From Heliocidaris tuberculata (taxonomy: Eukaryota > Echinodermata > Echinoidea > Camarodonta > Echinometridae): a stretch of 64,000 bases of DNA. A program made the translations under genes and the position numbers. Position 1 is the stretch's first letter. Every line of letters begins with the position of its first letter. The DNA lies in assembly GCA_025618425.1 (NCBI GenBank), contig CM046836.1:9895004-9959003 (forward strand), given 5' to 3'. This document shows positions 47,849 to 60,423 of the stretch, piece after piece. The notes below the pieces were generated by a model that saw only the letters and a list, made by a program, of their open reading frames with translations, was not told the DNA's origin and did no database searches.

Positions 47849-48402
47849 CCCGGGGGGGGGGGGGGCACTCACGTATATTGGTGGTACGGGGACGTGCCGC
47901 TTTGATGACCCCCTTTTTCAGACCCCGATTTCCGTTCTCTAGATACTCAGTTCCGTTCTCTAGATACTCAGTTCCGCTCAGGAGCCGCTCAGCCCCGCTC
48001 TGAAGACCCCCGTTATGAAACATATCCGTTCGCATGCGGCCGGGAGCGTGGCGGAGGCAGTGGTCGCTCGACCTGGTCTCGCGCCCTAGGCCCTTTCGTC
48101 GCGCGAGCCTTGAAAACTGCTCCAGCTAGCTAGCTACTAGCGCTACACGGCGCGGGCGCGGCCCCCGGCGCGGCCCCCGGCGCGGCCCGTCCCGAGATCC
48201 TGCGATAGCGAAGGTGTACCGCCGATAAAGCGAGGTTAGTTTTGTAGTTCCCTAGACCCTGTTTTTCACTCTGCCCAATAGATCATAGTTCCCAAGACCC
48301 CGTATTTTACACCTTGAAGTCAGTTCCTTAGACCCCCTTTTCGGGGATTCGTGAGGCACACCCCCGTCAAAATATAATTCGAGTGCCCCCCCCCCCCCCG
48401 GG
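47849..48402. mobile_element. 554-bp inverted-repeat element with CCCGGGGGG ends
   Basis: CCC plus a G-run, then GCACTCACGTATATTGG and ACGGGGACGTGCC on the left are inverse to GGCACACCCCCGTC, AATATAATTCGAGTGC and a C-run plus GGG on the right. Inside are twice CGTTCTCTAGATACTCAGTTC and a CpG-rich core with a triple GGCGCGGCCCCC-type repeat (48150-48190). Confidence 0.65.
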
Positions 48403-48961
48403 CCGTTATACCCTGTACAAAATCGGGAGAATGTCCTATCTTCCGATCCCTTGCCTTTGCTTTTGCGCGTAGAGGGAGTGCTCACGTAAACAATTATTAT
48501 ATCTGGCCGAACCATTTTTAAAATTTAGTTGGAGCATGGAGTTGGCGTTATTTCTCCTTTTAAAGCCCTTCTTATCAATTGGATGTGATTTTCAGCTCTT
48601 CTAGGAGTGGAGGATATCTTTTTCCCAACCATCTTCCAGATTTTACAGATTAGAGCTCGGCCTAGATCGGTTCATTTCCGGGGGTTCATTACTCTCTTTT
48701 CCAGCTCGTGAACTACGCTCCGGCTGGTGGTGCTGCAGACCGATCGTCCAGGGAGGAAAGAGGGTTCGTATCCCGTTGCTTGGGCTTGGGATCTTATTAA
48801 TCGCCCTAGCCCCTACTTTCACTTAGAACTACTTACGTTGATACTTGACAGGATCCATCAGTCAGGATATTGCGTCAATATTAAAATATTGGGAATGTAA
48901 TTGAAAGGAGAACTTTTGTTGAAAATCATAACTTTATTGTATTATTTATTAAGCCTAGTTT

Positions 48962-49349
48962 AATAAGGTATGGTGGTTGATCCAGTGTCCGAACACTTTT
49001 CAGAAAATCAACGATAGCAAATAAAATATCAAACAAATATCTGTCGAACTTACATAATGAATGCTCAATAATTCCTACAGAAAAAGAAGTTGATGGAATT
49101 TTAAAAAGACAACGTAGATTTAATACGATATTCCCTTCCGAGTGAACCCCTTCCCAACGACGCGGCGTTTTGGTCCCTTGAAAAAGGTACTGTATTTCCG
49201 AACGTGTGAAACCTATGGGAAAAAGACACAACCTTTGTTTCAATAGTGTGGTTTTCATACGCGTAATCCTACGCGTATGAAAACCCATTTTAGGCGCTTA
49301 ACTGTACACGTTCGGTAATACAATCTGTTCGGAATTACAATCCTTGACT
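48962..49349 (-). repeat. Right arm of the large inverted repeat
   Basis: Inverse of 47083-47458 with a few percent differences. It carries its own hairpin at 49250-49285 (16-bp arms GGTTTTCATACGCGTA / TACGCGTATGAAAACC, loop ATCC). The arms are separated by 1.5 kb that holds a poly(A)-tailed insert and the element at 47849-48402. Confidence 0.85.
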
Positions 49350-49456
49350 ATAGAAACCACTGACATAGACCCTTACTCAGCCTAGGGCCTTACCTGCCCG
49401 GGCCATCAGGCCATGGCATTACCAATGATACAACGTCAGTTTGTCAAATGTAGTGT

Positions 49457-50242
49457 TAGACCGAAAATTCTGTCTTTCGTTTGTTAGCCTCTTATTTTGG
49501 TTAGGGTCGGCCCTCATGCACTTAGTCTTAGAGTTAGAGACAGAAACAGGCCTAGTAAGTAGTATCACTCGGGGTAACCTCGCTAGTCATAACTGAGGAC
49601 CGCTATTCAGAAGGACCACTGATTCATAAGGACTGCTATCCATAACGCGTGACTAAATGAATAGCGGTTTTGTACAAATAGCGGTCCTTCTGAATAGCGA
49701 GGAAACCCTAGACAAATTTCCTCGCTATTCATAAGGACATCCATTCATAAGGACCACTATTCATAACTACTCATAAGGACCGCTATTCATATTGCGTGTT
49801 AAATGAATAGCGGTTTTCTATGAATAGCGGTTCCTATGAATAACAAGCGGACCCGTATCACTCTGCTGTGCAATCTTACAGGCCGCCGACATCCAGTCGG
49901 CATGTAGATCTAGTTGGAAAATGCCATTTTTTTTTAATAGTTTCACATACCTACATGTATTTATAGAAATCACATAGATTAGGCCTAGGCTCTATAACGG
50001 ATCTGTTCACTTACCAATTTGACTGTTTTATTCTGTTTAAAGCTCCTTTTTCAGGTAATTCAGGGTCCAAGGTATTCTCCGTTCGAAAATCTCGCAGCCG
50101 TATCCTAACTGTTATTAGTGTGTTAGTCAATGTGTCTTCGGTTTGCACAGCAGAGTGATAGGCCCGTTTCTGTCTCTAAGTGAAGAGCCGACCCTACCAA
50201 AATAAGAGGCTAACGAACGAAAGACAGAAATTTCAGTCTTAT
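49457..50242. mobile_element. Element of about 785 bp with 110-bp inverted ends
   Basis: AGACCGAAAATTCTGTCTTTC, TTGTTAGCCTCTTATTTTGG and TAGGGTCGGC on the left are inverse to GCCGACCCTACCAAAATAAG, GGCTAACGAACGAAAGACAG and AAATTTCAGTCT on the right. A fold-back cluster lies inside. No transposase frame is present. Confidence 0.7.
49590..49850. repeat. Fold-back cluster of GAATAGCGGT / ATTCATAAGGACC
   Basis: At least ten copies of ATTCATAAGGACC(G/A)CTATTC or its inverse, arranged so the left part pairs with the right around AATGAATAGCGGTTTT. Confidence 0.75.
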
Positions 50243-50813
50243 GTAGTGCTAGAAAAATCCGTCTGTTTGGAGTTTTTGAGGTTCTCCAAGACAGACGGAA
50301 GCCTCCCATTAGGCACTGTAGTTGAGTACCTCTTCGCCTGCCTTAACCATTGGGTCTGTGGACAAAAAGTATGAGGTACCTTTCCCCAACCCGTAATTTA
50401 AAATCCAAATTCGTAAATGAAAAAAAAATATGTGGAATATAATGATCATCACATACTTAATATAATGCACCCTCCTGATTTTTGAAATTATCCAAGATTT
50501 CCATGAAATTAACTCCAATTTGCCATGTTGTCAACAGGATTATTGCAAGTGAATCGAGGCGAACGGAATGCTAGTATAGTGAATGCATGCGCGTGTGTAC
50601 GTGTGCATAGGTCCCAGCTCAGCAGCGGAGCTCTGCATTCAAATGCAGTCAAAGCTGATACATTTTCTAAAGGGGGGGGGGGGGTGTTTTGACACCTAGA
50701 ACTCCTAAAACACCCAAAACACCCCACCTCGGTATGCACATGGATTCTAATCTAACCATGCTAACTTTAATTAGCTACAATTCAAGTTAAAATCTAACGT
50801 AGATAACACTACA

Positions 50814-50844
50814 TTTAATTAGCAAGTGACACTTGCTAATTAAA
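50814..50844. repeat. Perfect 15-bp-arm palindrome
   Basis: TTTAATTAGCAAGTG, centre A, CACTTGCTAATTAAA. It is at the left end of a diverged tandem duplication (50835-50975 and about 50976-51085) sharing CTAATTAAAGTTAGAA and ATGGGCAGG(C/T)ATGGGCCTA. Confidence 0.75.
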
Positions 50845-51251
50845 GTTAGAACCTAACATAGATTAACACTACATAAATTTGGCAAGTTGATGACGTGGTA
50901 ATCATATTAGTAATGGGCAGGCATGGGCCTACATGTATGAGTGGTTTCTACCTTAATTCTAAAGGCTCACTAGCTAATTAAAGTTAGAATCTAACATAGA
51001 TAACACTACATTTGGCAAATTGACAAGGTAGTAATTATAGTAATGGGCAGGTATGGGCCTATGAGTGGTTTCTACCTTAATAAAGGCTTAATACATTTGA
51101 TTACCTTTTGACCAATCTAACAGCAAGATTCTTAGTATGTGGAATATAATACTAAATATTTTCTATCGCATATAATTTAAATGTATAGGGGAACACTAAG
51201 ATAAATATTTTAAATAGACCCCCTACTTCCTTTCAAATTCAGCTCTAAAAA

Positions 51252-51592
51252 ATGTCAATCTATCTTATGGCCGTTACTTCTGATATTTCCAGCATGATCC
51301 AAAGTCAAAATCATGTTCAAAACCAAAAAAAATTCCCACCAATTTTTTTTTTGTCATCGCATGTTGTTTTTATTCCACCGAGGATTAGACTAAACACGGC
51401 CATTAAAATTTTTGTCCACCAAGAAACTCGGAATTGCGCGCACATCAATCTCTACTATGTGCACACGGAAAATCCGGACTTTTACATGTGCGCTATAGGG
51501 ACCGAATTTTTGACGGCCAGATTTATTTTCCAAGGTGCAACTGACAGTAAATTAAGGATTTTGTTTTTGGAATTATCTTTTCCAACATCGGT
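51252..51592 (+). promoter_or_regulatory. Likely METTL23 promoter and 5'UTR exon
   Basis: A strong donor (cg|gtgagttg) ends at 51592, about 0.7 kb upstream of the acceptor ttttctacag at 52275 that opens the ATG exon (5'UTR part 52276-52312). The short open frame through this stretch has no recognisable domain and is probably not translated. The exon start is unknown and is taken here only as an outer limit. Confidence 0.35.
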
Positions 51593-52312
51593 GAGTTGAA
51601 TGTATTGTATTTCATGGACATGTTGGTGTCAGTATTTGTAAATCAAATGCTGATTTTGAGTGAATGTTGGATGACTTTTGTGCAGTGATGTTTGAAAGTG
51701 TTGAGGTGTATGACCATCCAAGTGTGTACACACAAAGTATAGAAAAGTTGCTATGTCTGCCTAATATAATAATGATAGATATTTTCTTCACCTCTATGAC
51801 TACATGATGTTACACTGTATTGTAAGCCTAGAGGCTAGACCCCTGTCCACTCACACGTATGTGAGGTTATTACAGATAACCTTGCACTGCATACCTTCAT
51901 ACCACAGAGAATTGCCTCCCATAGAGAGTATCTAATCTCCAGCACATAGGTCTATGTGTGTTTTGAAGGATCAAGATCACCAGACAAAAACTGCCTGAAA
52001 ATTTCATTTGTTAAAGGTGATAAAGATCCTATTGAAGAATTTAGAATGAAATCATATTTTCTATCATCCTAAAATGTAACTAGAAGGAAATATTTTCTCA
52101 AAATTTTGCCTATTATATTGGTGTTTTCACGTCTTCAACTTAGAGGTCATGATTGATTGACTGTCTCCTAAATTGACACAGCCCCACATAGTGATGGTTC
52201 CATGAGTTACCTCTATCTTTTTCTAAAATGTATTTCATTGGTTTGTGATTTTTAAATTTTTTTCATTTTCTACAGGCCTGGACGAAGTGATAGGCTGAGC
52301 TGAGTTGTGAAA

Positions 52313-55300
52313 ATGAGTTCCGTGTCTTCTCAGAGAGTGAAAAGATTCCAGTGGGAAGATGAGAAAGAAAGATTGTCTATTCTGATTCCCGAGGTAAAGG
52401 TTTTGTTGGACAGGAGGGGGTGGCTATTGAGGGGAACTTTGATAAAGATGGCAATTCCTAATTTGATTTGTAAAATGAATATAGAATGAAGTCTACAGTG
52501 ACAGGTACTATTTGTATGGAAGTTATTTTAGGCTATTGTTTATGTTTAGTGCAAAATTAATTCATTCATAGAAAGGAAAAAAGACACACATACACACTTA
52601 GTGAAATGTTTTGAAATGAAAATTAGATCTAAAGTATAATTCTGACCATGTTTGTGTTACTGTATTTTGTAAATAAGAAAAAAGAAAAGAAAAAGAATCT
52701 AAGTAGATACTTTTTCAACACATTAAGTCACCAACCATTATTCAAATTGCTCCATACTTTCCAATATATATTTTAAGGCATTTTGGCCTTTGAGCATGCT
52801 TTTATTTTAGTATATCACACACTTTCCATAAACTCTAGCATGAGTTATCTGGTGTAGTATTCAACAAGTAAAGATAGATGAAAGTCATGTATGTTAACAC
52901 TTTCATTCTTTATTTAAATTATTGCTATTGAAACATTAATAAAACACTGTTATTATTAGTTACTGTTAGTCAACATGCTGTGGTAAAGCTTTGTTTTGAA
53001 ATGAGCAGGAAATATTACTGTAATTGCATCAGGTTTACTACATCTACATGTATTTCAGATGTACAAACAAACATGTATAAAGTATCCAACAAAAGTAGGT
53101 ACACCCTTTACGAAAATTAAAAACTTTCAGTGTAACTTCTTACAAAAATGTGCTAAAAGCACAAGCCATGCAGCAATGGTAGAATTCTGTGATATAAGTG
53201 TTGGTACAAAACATTTATTCCATAGCAACCGTGTAGTATATTAAGGATATTATTTAAGTTGGTGGCAATAAATTAAAAACTTCCAATGTATTAAAAAAAT
53301 GTGCTAAAAGCACAAGCCATGCAGCAGTGGTGGAATTCTGTGATATGTGTGTTGGTACAAAACATTTATTCCATAGCAACAGTGTACTATATTAAGGATA
53401 TTATTTAAGTTGATGGCAATAAAAGTGAGTACATGTATCCTAATCATTTTTAGTTAAGGGTGCACTCATTTCTGTTGGATACTGTATCGTGACGGTTACA
53501 TGTCATTTTTCCAAAGGTTAATAATTCCGAAGGTTCGTATTTCCGAAGGTTCGTTACTCCGACAGTTCGTAATTCCGAAGGTTCATAATTCCGTAAATGA
53601 AAAAAGGTTCATAATTCTGAAAATAAAATAGGGTTCGTAATTCCGAAAATGAAATAGGGTTCGTATTGCGTTTTTGGAATGCGAACCTTAAGAAATTATG
53701 AACCCTATTTCATATAAACCCCCTTCTATGAGAAATTTGTATTTCGGAATTACAAAACTTCGGAATTACAAACCTTTGGAATTATGAACCTTCGGAAAAA
53801 TGAACCTTCGGAAAAACAAGTACCCCCCATCATGACACAGTTGACAGATGAAATTCTTCACTGTCATGCATTTTTGGATTGTTATTCCACATTTACAGAT
53901 CATTGATCCTGCGTATGGCATGTACGTCTGGCCATGTGCTCCAGTATTAGCCCAGTTTGTGTGGCATCGGAGGGAATGGATTCGGAACAAGCACGTTTTG
54001 GAGGTAGGCATGAATATGAATAGGAGTTAGCAGCAACTAATCTATGCAATTTGCATCGATTAGGCTATTGAAGAACATTGTTACAGGTGGATTATCCCAT
54101 CTTGTCTCTAGGCACATGTTGATTGAAGATTTTGATAGATTGAGAAAATGATCTGTTGGAGAATAATTTTTGTTGAAGAAGTATGCATAGAAGTTGAATA
54201 GATTGATAAACCAGCCTGTTGATGGCCAAATCAGGCATTCCATTCTCCTCTGCTGGTAGGATGCAACCTGTTTAGATATTGTAAGACCTTTTGGGGGCTA
54301 TATGAGATCCCCTGGAATAAATAAATGTAGTTCATTTCATAAGATGTAGTGCTTCAGGCAAATGGAATTTGTTGTCCCAGCATAGAGATGGCTGACTATC
54401 TGTTAAAGGCCACACTTTTGCTCTTAATTCTTACTGTGCCAAGGGGTTTAGCTCTCTTCAAAATTATACCAAAATGTGATTAATGCTTACTTTTCAAATG
54501 TCTTCACTTTATTTCACAAAATACTGTGTACAAAACTTGTAGGAAATTTATTATAATTTCTTATGATACCAAACGTTACTGTACCCAACTTTATGCATAA
54601 GAATTATTGAAAATTACATTTGAGTTTCTTTTTTGTCCATTATTTTTTGGTTTCTCATTTGTTTACTAAATTGTATAATGTTTAAATAAGGTAATATCTT
54701 TTTTTAAATCTGCAATTTTCTCTGAAAATTTCTATGGTAGCATATAATTATAATCATATATTTAGAATGCTTGATTTATGCTCAAAATTTTGATATAAAT
54801 TGACCTTACATTGGCCTTTCCTGTGGTCGAGCAATTGGTGAATGAAAATGGCAAGTCTATCTGTATCGGCACTGAAAGAGTTAATTTTAATTTGGTATCT
54901 TGTTCTAGCTTCTTACTGCACATTTAGTTTGCTATCTTCTCAAGCTTTTTTTTTTTTTTTTTTAATCTCTCTCTTTCTCTCACTCTCTTTTTTTTTTCTC
55001 CCAGCTTGGTGCTGGCACTAGCCTACCAGGCGTTATGGCAGCCAAGTGTGGTGCCCAGGTAACACTGAGTGATGACTGTAGACAGCCCAGGAGCATCGAG
55101 AATTGTCAGAAGAGCTGTCTGGCCAATCATCTGGAGGAAGTGTGCGTGATTGGTCTAACATGGGGGCGTGTCTCACCTGCCATGGCAACACTCCCATCCG
55201 TTGATGTGGTGTTAGCTTCAGACTGCTTCTATGATTCCAAAGGTTAGTGATACATGACAAAAACAAGACATCTTTTATAAGATATATGTCCTAGAGTGTA

Positions 55301-57631
55301 TTATACAGTAATGTTATTATGATACAAATTTCTGACCATCATATTCAACTTGTAATGTACATGTATGTGGTAAATATTGTTTCAGGAACAGTATTTTTGT
55401 TTTGTTTGTCACATCTCATAGTTTTGAATAGTACTTCATAAATAGTTACAAATATACTGGGTGTAAAAAAAAAAAATTGGCACTTTTGATCTTTGATAAC
55501 TCAAAAGTTGAAACTTCTATCAGACTGAAGTTTTCAAAATGTAAAATTGAAGTTTTGAAGTTTTGCGAAATATCCTTCCTTAATATTCTTAAAATATTTT
55601 AAAATAAAGTTCTGAATATTTAATTAGATTTTCCTTTTTTGAAAAATTGAGACCACAAATTCTGTGTGCGTCAGTAATTAATTCAGAACTCAACAATTGC
55701 CATTGTGCACCGAACTTGTCATTTCTGCCAACCTTTTGCTAACCAGTGTTATTAATAATTCATGACTCTGGGTTAGAAGAGGTTCTCATGAATTTCAGCT
55801 GCAATAAAAAAATGACAGTGGTTGCACTCTGAATTAATTACTGAAACACAGATTTTGTGGCCTTGATTTTTCATAAAGTGAAAATCAAAGTAAATATTAA
55901 GAGCATTGATTTAAGAATAGTTTTCAAAGAAATGTCTTAAAACTTACTCCTGATAAATTTGACAATCCTCGACTTTAAATAGTGAAAATGTCAATCTGAT
56001 ACGAGATTTTAAGAAATATGTCCATTTTTTTTTTACATCTTGTATTGGTGGGGGGGTTATAGATTTCTTCCAATCCAGATTTTTATAATGGCTTTTAAAC
56101 ACCATACCTCTGTAACGTTTAAATATAAGCAGCCATTAATCTTTGTTGGTAAACAGAATCTGTACAAATTTCAGTTCTTGTAATGAATTCCACCTCTTGA
56201 CTGCCATTTGAAATTGATGTTTTTCTGTTCAGATTTTGAAGATGTGCTGGTCACGTTTCGGTACTTCATTGACAAGAATCAAGACTGCCAATGTTGGGTC
56301 ACCTACCAAGAGAGGGGGTAGGTTAAATGAGTTTTGGAACTCACGTTCTGGGAGAAGTGAATACTTGCAAGTCCATATTGTATTTGATGCAATAAATGTG
56401 TTGTAAATAATAATAATAATAATAATAATAAAATCGCATCCTGTCGGAAAATGCGTCAAAAGCATTATTTTCAGATGTGGAGTTACCAACTATAAAGTCC
56501 GTAACACTTCGGCATTGAATATATATGTATCGGGACTGCGCCTGCACTGTCAGCGTAGCGGAAGAGGAACCCTGCGCTGTGATACGAATAAAAAGACGCT
56601 CCCTGCGCTGCATGTGATATGAATAAAAAGAAGCACCCCGCATTCCATCGCGATGCCCCGTATGTATGCAGATTCTACAGCTGAATGATTTTTGTCCATT
56701 TGAGGCACAGTGAAATTTGCTTGTTCATTATAATGGGAATGATTAACAATCGCTTTGTTTTAGAGGCACGAGATTTAGCTCGTTATAGCCGATATCTTGT
56801 TATAGCCGACCTCGCGATAAAGGTTTATGCTGCCATAGAATTACATGCAAGTAAATTTGGGACCACGACAATATTCTTGTTGTAGCCGTTACCTCGTTAT
56901 AGTCAACCTTGTTGTGTCGAGTTTTCCCTGTAGTTGTAATAACTTTTTGTACCTTTCAGGTATGATCATGAGATTCATACCACAGTTACATCTCTTAAAG
57001 GCACAGGTCACCTAGGTCAAAACTGACTTAGGTCAGAGGTCAAAATGTCATATTTTCTAGGGATAAAATGTAACATCATCATTATTGCTTAGTATAATAA
57101 AGCTGTATAATGCTAGAAATAATACTCAGATCAGAGTCATGATGAGTTTCAAATTTTCGACCTTTTATTTGAGATCATCTTCAGGAACTAAAACATAAGT
57201 GAACATGAAATGTATAGTGTGGAAGTTTGACATCAAGTGAACTTAATCAGATAAATTACAAAAAGAAATTACAATAATAAAGCTGCCAGACCAAAGTTCA
57301 CATTCTCATTCGCATAGCGAGATGCAGGCAAGACAGTGCTTGGCGTTTGCCTTGTTAGATTAAAATATGAGCATTTTTGTGCGTTTTAAGGTTCTGTCGA
57401 AGAAGATACATGACTGTATGTTAAATGTAATCTTTCTGAATGAGTTTTGTACAATGTATGTTTGGGTTTTTTTACAGCTCTGATAGGAGTCTAGAGGCCT
57501 TGCTTCTGAAGTGGAACCTTTCCTGCTCCCACATCCATCTCGCATCATTTGGAGCAGAGTCACCAAGGCTGGCTGGCTCCATGTTGCCTGGCAACCACAA
57601 GATACAGATGATGGTCATCACCACTGGATGA
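52313..57631 (+). CDS. METTL23: METTL23-like protein methyltransferase, five coding exons, 220 aa
   Basis: Coding exons are 52313-52393, 53899-54003, 55005-55242, 56233-56317 and 57478-57631; phases 0, 0, 1 and 2 match exactly and total 660 nt plus TGA. Exon 2 of this set encodes YGMYVWPCAPVLAQ, a signature of METTL23 before the Rossmann core. Exon 3 opens with the SAM-binding motif I LGAGTSLPG and AAKCGAQVTLSD (acidic end of strand 2), then GLTWG and ASDCFYDS (motif post-II). Exon 4 begins DFEDVL and ends WVTYQERG. Exon 5 has SLEALLLKW and ends LPGNHKIQMMVITTG. Human METTL23 is about 190 aa, so length and order agree. The family belongs to Methyltransf_16; mammalian METTL23 is reported to methylate histone H3 arginine 17 and to interact with GABPA (literature knowledge). 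All SAM-binding positions appear intact, so the gene is probably functional. Confidence 0.93.
53080..53484. mobile_element. 405-bp Tc1/mariner-type MITE in METTL23 intron
   Basis: Inverted ends are AAGTATCCAACAAAAGTAGG and the inverse of ACAGTATCCAACAGAAATGA, flanked by TA on both sides (53078-53079, 53485-53486). The terminal sequence resembles Tc1-type ends known from many animals. An internal tandem duplication has a period of about 156 bp (GTGCTAAAAGCACAAGCCAT twice). There is no transposase. Confidence 0.75.
53510..53830. repeat. Fold-back cluster of AATTCCGAAGGTTCGT
   Basis: The left half has about eight tandem copies of GTTCGTAATTCCGAA-type units. The right half has the inverse (TTCGGAATTACAAACC). 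The turning point is near 53665 (GCGTTTTTGGAATGCGAACC). It lies just before the METTL23 exon at 53899. Confidence 0.75.
55456..56045. mobile_element. Long-inverted-repeat MITE, copy 3, in METTL23 intron
   Basis: This is the most complete copy, about 590 bp: arms of about 250 bp (GAATATTTAATTAGATTTTCC, AATTCTGTGTG against CACAGATTTTGTGGCCTTGA) around a centre with TGTCATTTCTGCCAACCTTT. It lies between the third and fourth coding exons of METTL23. Confidence 0.65.
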
Positions 57632-58089
57632 GGTGAGAGCTCTCGTAAGCCAAGCTCATACAAGACGTCATTTGCTGAAGGCATCCATGACATGTACGGT
57701 TTGGTGCGTGTCGTGAAAGAGTTATAACCTTTAAAAAGTGATAGAAAAATGAAAAGTGCAAACAATAGTTTAAACTAGAAATTTAATTCGTCAATGGGGA
57801 CGAATTAAGTGGTCTATCTTTAAATGGTAAATTGTAAGATGTGATAATGATTGTGCAAGATAATAATACATGATAATGTGATGATATGGTAAGATTAACG
57901 ATGACGATGATGACGATAATGATATGATAATGATGATCATAATGACAATAATGATGACAATAACCACGATAATCTAAGTGGCATAGCACCTCTTCAGGTT
58001 CATTTTTCTGGGCGATTTTTTGTAAAGTGCTTGAATGGGCATAAAACGTGTGCAAAATGAATTGGGGACGATTTGGAGCATTTCTAAAT

Positions 58090-59860
58090 TTTGCGCGCGC
58101 ACTGACGCGCGGACGTACGCGTATGCGCGCGTTTAACAAAATGATCTTGACTGGAATGACATTGACCTTAACCATGCTAAATATGAAAGAAAAATGACAT
58201 TTCGTTATGAACATAAGACAATAAGTTGATTTTCACAAAATGGCTCCTGGATGACGTCACGATAGCCTTATGTCCTTGAAAAAGATGCGGGAACTTGACC
58301 TTATTAGGACTGATGACCGACAAAAGTGTGAAGAAAATTGACTAAGCCCATTTTGAGAAATCGTCATAACAAATTGACGATTTGATATTGTAGAACACAT
58401 GGGAGATTAACCCCATAGCTTTAATGCACGACAGGGGAATCGATTGTACACAAACTACTGCACACTACTTTCCAATAGACATTACACGTAAAATTAGGCA
58501 GTTTATTACATTGTTTGTGATGGTATATGTTATAATAGTCGAAGAAGATGGTAAAATGAAAGGCAAAAAAAAATATTTAAAAAATGGACCCAACGGGGAT
58601 CGAACCGGGGTCGCCGGAATGGGAGGCAAGTGCCGCTTACCAATGGACCAAAATATTTCCAATAGAGATAACACGTAAACGAAATACGGGATTCTGAAAT
58701 CACATTTTGTAGTTTAAAAATGGGCATGATCCCGACATCTGATCAAAAATTGGAGGGCACACTTGTGAAAGCTTATAGTCTCAGCTATAACGTACTAAAA
58801 TTTGGAAGAAAATCGAGCAGAAATAACAGAGATACTGCTCAAAGAAGACGGGAATATAGAATCAAGATTTGAGAAAAAGTCATCTCCCATAGAGAATACA
58901 CGCAAAATGTGAAAAATTGACATGCCTCCTTTAATCGAAAAATACACCATGATGCCTTTGTCAAAATGAAAAACCGTGGCGCCTGATCTTGTAGAGAATT
59001 GTCTCAGCTACAACATATCAAAATTTGGAGGAAAATCGACTACCTATTACTGAAATATTGTCAAATGAATACAAAAATTATGACATCATTTTTTCAAAAT
59101 TGAATTTCTGAGTTCATAGGCGAATATGACGACGTTCCGATCGATCGACCCCCCAATTTTTTTCATGACTTACGATCTACAACTCATAGGCTTTCAGAAA
59201 ATGTTTAAAAAATGGGGGGTCCCCAGCCTTTCTGACGAGCTACAGTGTATGGCGGATTCTATATTGGCATGTTTTTACCACTTTTTACATTATATTGCCC
59301 ATTGCCCATTGACGCGCACACGAATTTGAAAGTTTGACGCGCGCGTGTGGCATTATGGAATGTCGAGAATGACTGTAAATAGTTGGAAATTGTCAAAAAT
59401 AATGTCAGGAAGATAAACCATGCGAAAAAACGGCGTTTTTACGTTCTGTGCGCGCTCTGTATGCGCGCGCAGACGCGCACAGATGGAAAATTTTGAAATG
59501 CTTAAAATGTCCTGAACCGTACTCTAATTTGATTAAAAAGTAATTTTGAGCATTTCTAAATTTTGACGCGCACGTACGTGCGCCTCATGATGCGCGTGCG
59601 GATTTTGTTGACATTTTATGTTGACCCATGACCTGAAGTTAATGTGTGTCGAATATGTTTTATTTTTGATGACTCGTTATGAAGATATGATCGATAATGT
59701 GATTTCACAAAATGGCGCCTGGATGACGTCACGATGACCTGATGACCTTGAAAAAGATAGGGGCACTTGACCTTGATAGGCCTGATAACTGACGAAAATT
59801 TGAAGAAAATTGATCCAGTTGATTTTGAGAATTCACGGTCACAAGAAATGGGGAGAAAAA
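58090..59860. repeat. CpG-rich composite repeat, two outer copies 1472 bp apart
   Basis: TTTCACAAAATGG(C)CCTGG-type, GATGACGTCACGAT and CTTGAAAAAGAT(A/G) words occur at 58231-58340 and 59703-59830. CGCGCGCAGACGCGCAC-like purine/pyrimidine-alternating words recur at 58090, 59325, 59450 and 59570. The tRNA-like relic lies inside. It falls in the METTL23 3'UTR intron. Confidence 0.6.
58585..58657 (-). pseudogene. tRNA-Gly(CCC)-like relic
   Basis: The minus strand reads TTGGTAAGCGGC (D-loop-like), CTCCCATT (anticodon-loop position CCC), then GGTTCGATCCC (T-loop/B-box) and GGGTCCA. A- and B-box-like words are present, but the acceptor 5' strand does not pair with the 3' strand, and the anticodon and T stems contain mismatches. 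A tRNA-derived SINE head or tRNA pseudogene is more likely than a working tRNA. Confidence 0.5.
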
Positions 59861-60423
59861 TTAAAATAAAGAATAAATAAATAAATAAATAATAATAAAG
59901 AAAATTCGTACGAAATTAAAAGGTGATCTATCGATACCGACAGACCACCTAATAACCGGCACATGGGTCAATTGCCTTCGCAGGCTCGATTAGCGCAAGT
60001 ACTGACACAATAGAAATGACGCCTCTTGCATGCCAGGCTGTACTCTGAGAAGTATAAGAAGTGGTCCAAAAGATAGCATATTATTTAACTGCACTGTAAA
60101 ATTCACTAAAAATCTACCGTGTATCTAAATTTAGAAAAATTTGTAGGTTGAGAATTGATAAAGTTATGGAGTGACAGAGATATACTTACATGTAGACATT
60201 TAGGGTTCTTTTTTTTCCTAGCACCTTTCTCAGAGATGCTATAATAATATTATAACACGATTTCATTGACGGAATCAACAATTAAACGTCTGCTTTATAT
60301 GATTTGATGGTAGTCAATAATGGACACAAGAACGATAATGCCTTCCATTGACAGTTTGAAAATATATTTACGATCTAGTCTTTTAATTCCTTATAATCTA
60401 TTGCATTATGTCTCCTTATTGCA

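Noticed and set aside
58585..58657. Functional tRNA-Gly gene
   Set aside because: The acceptor stem does not pair and other stems have mismatches; only box-like words remain.
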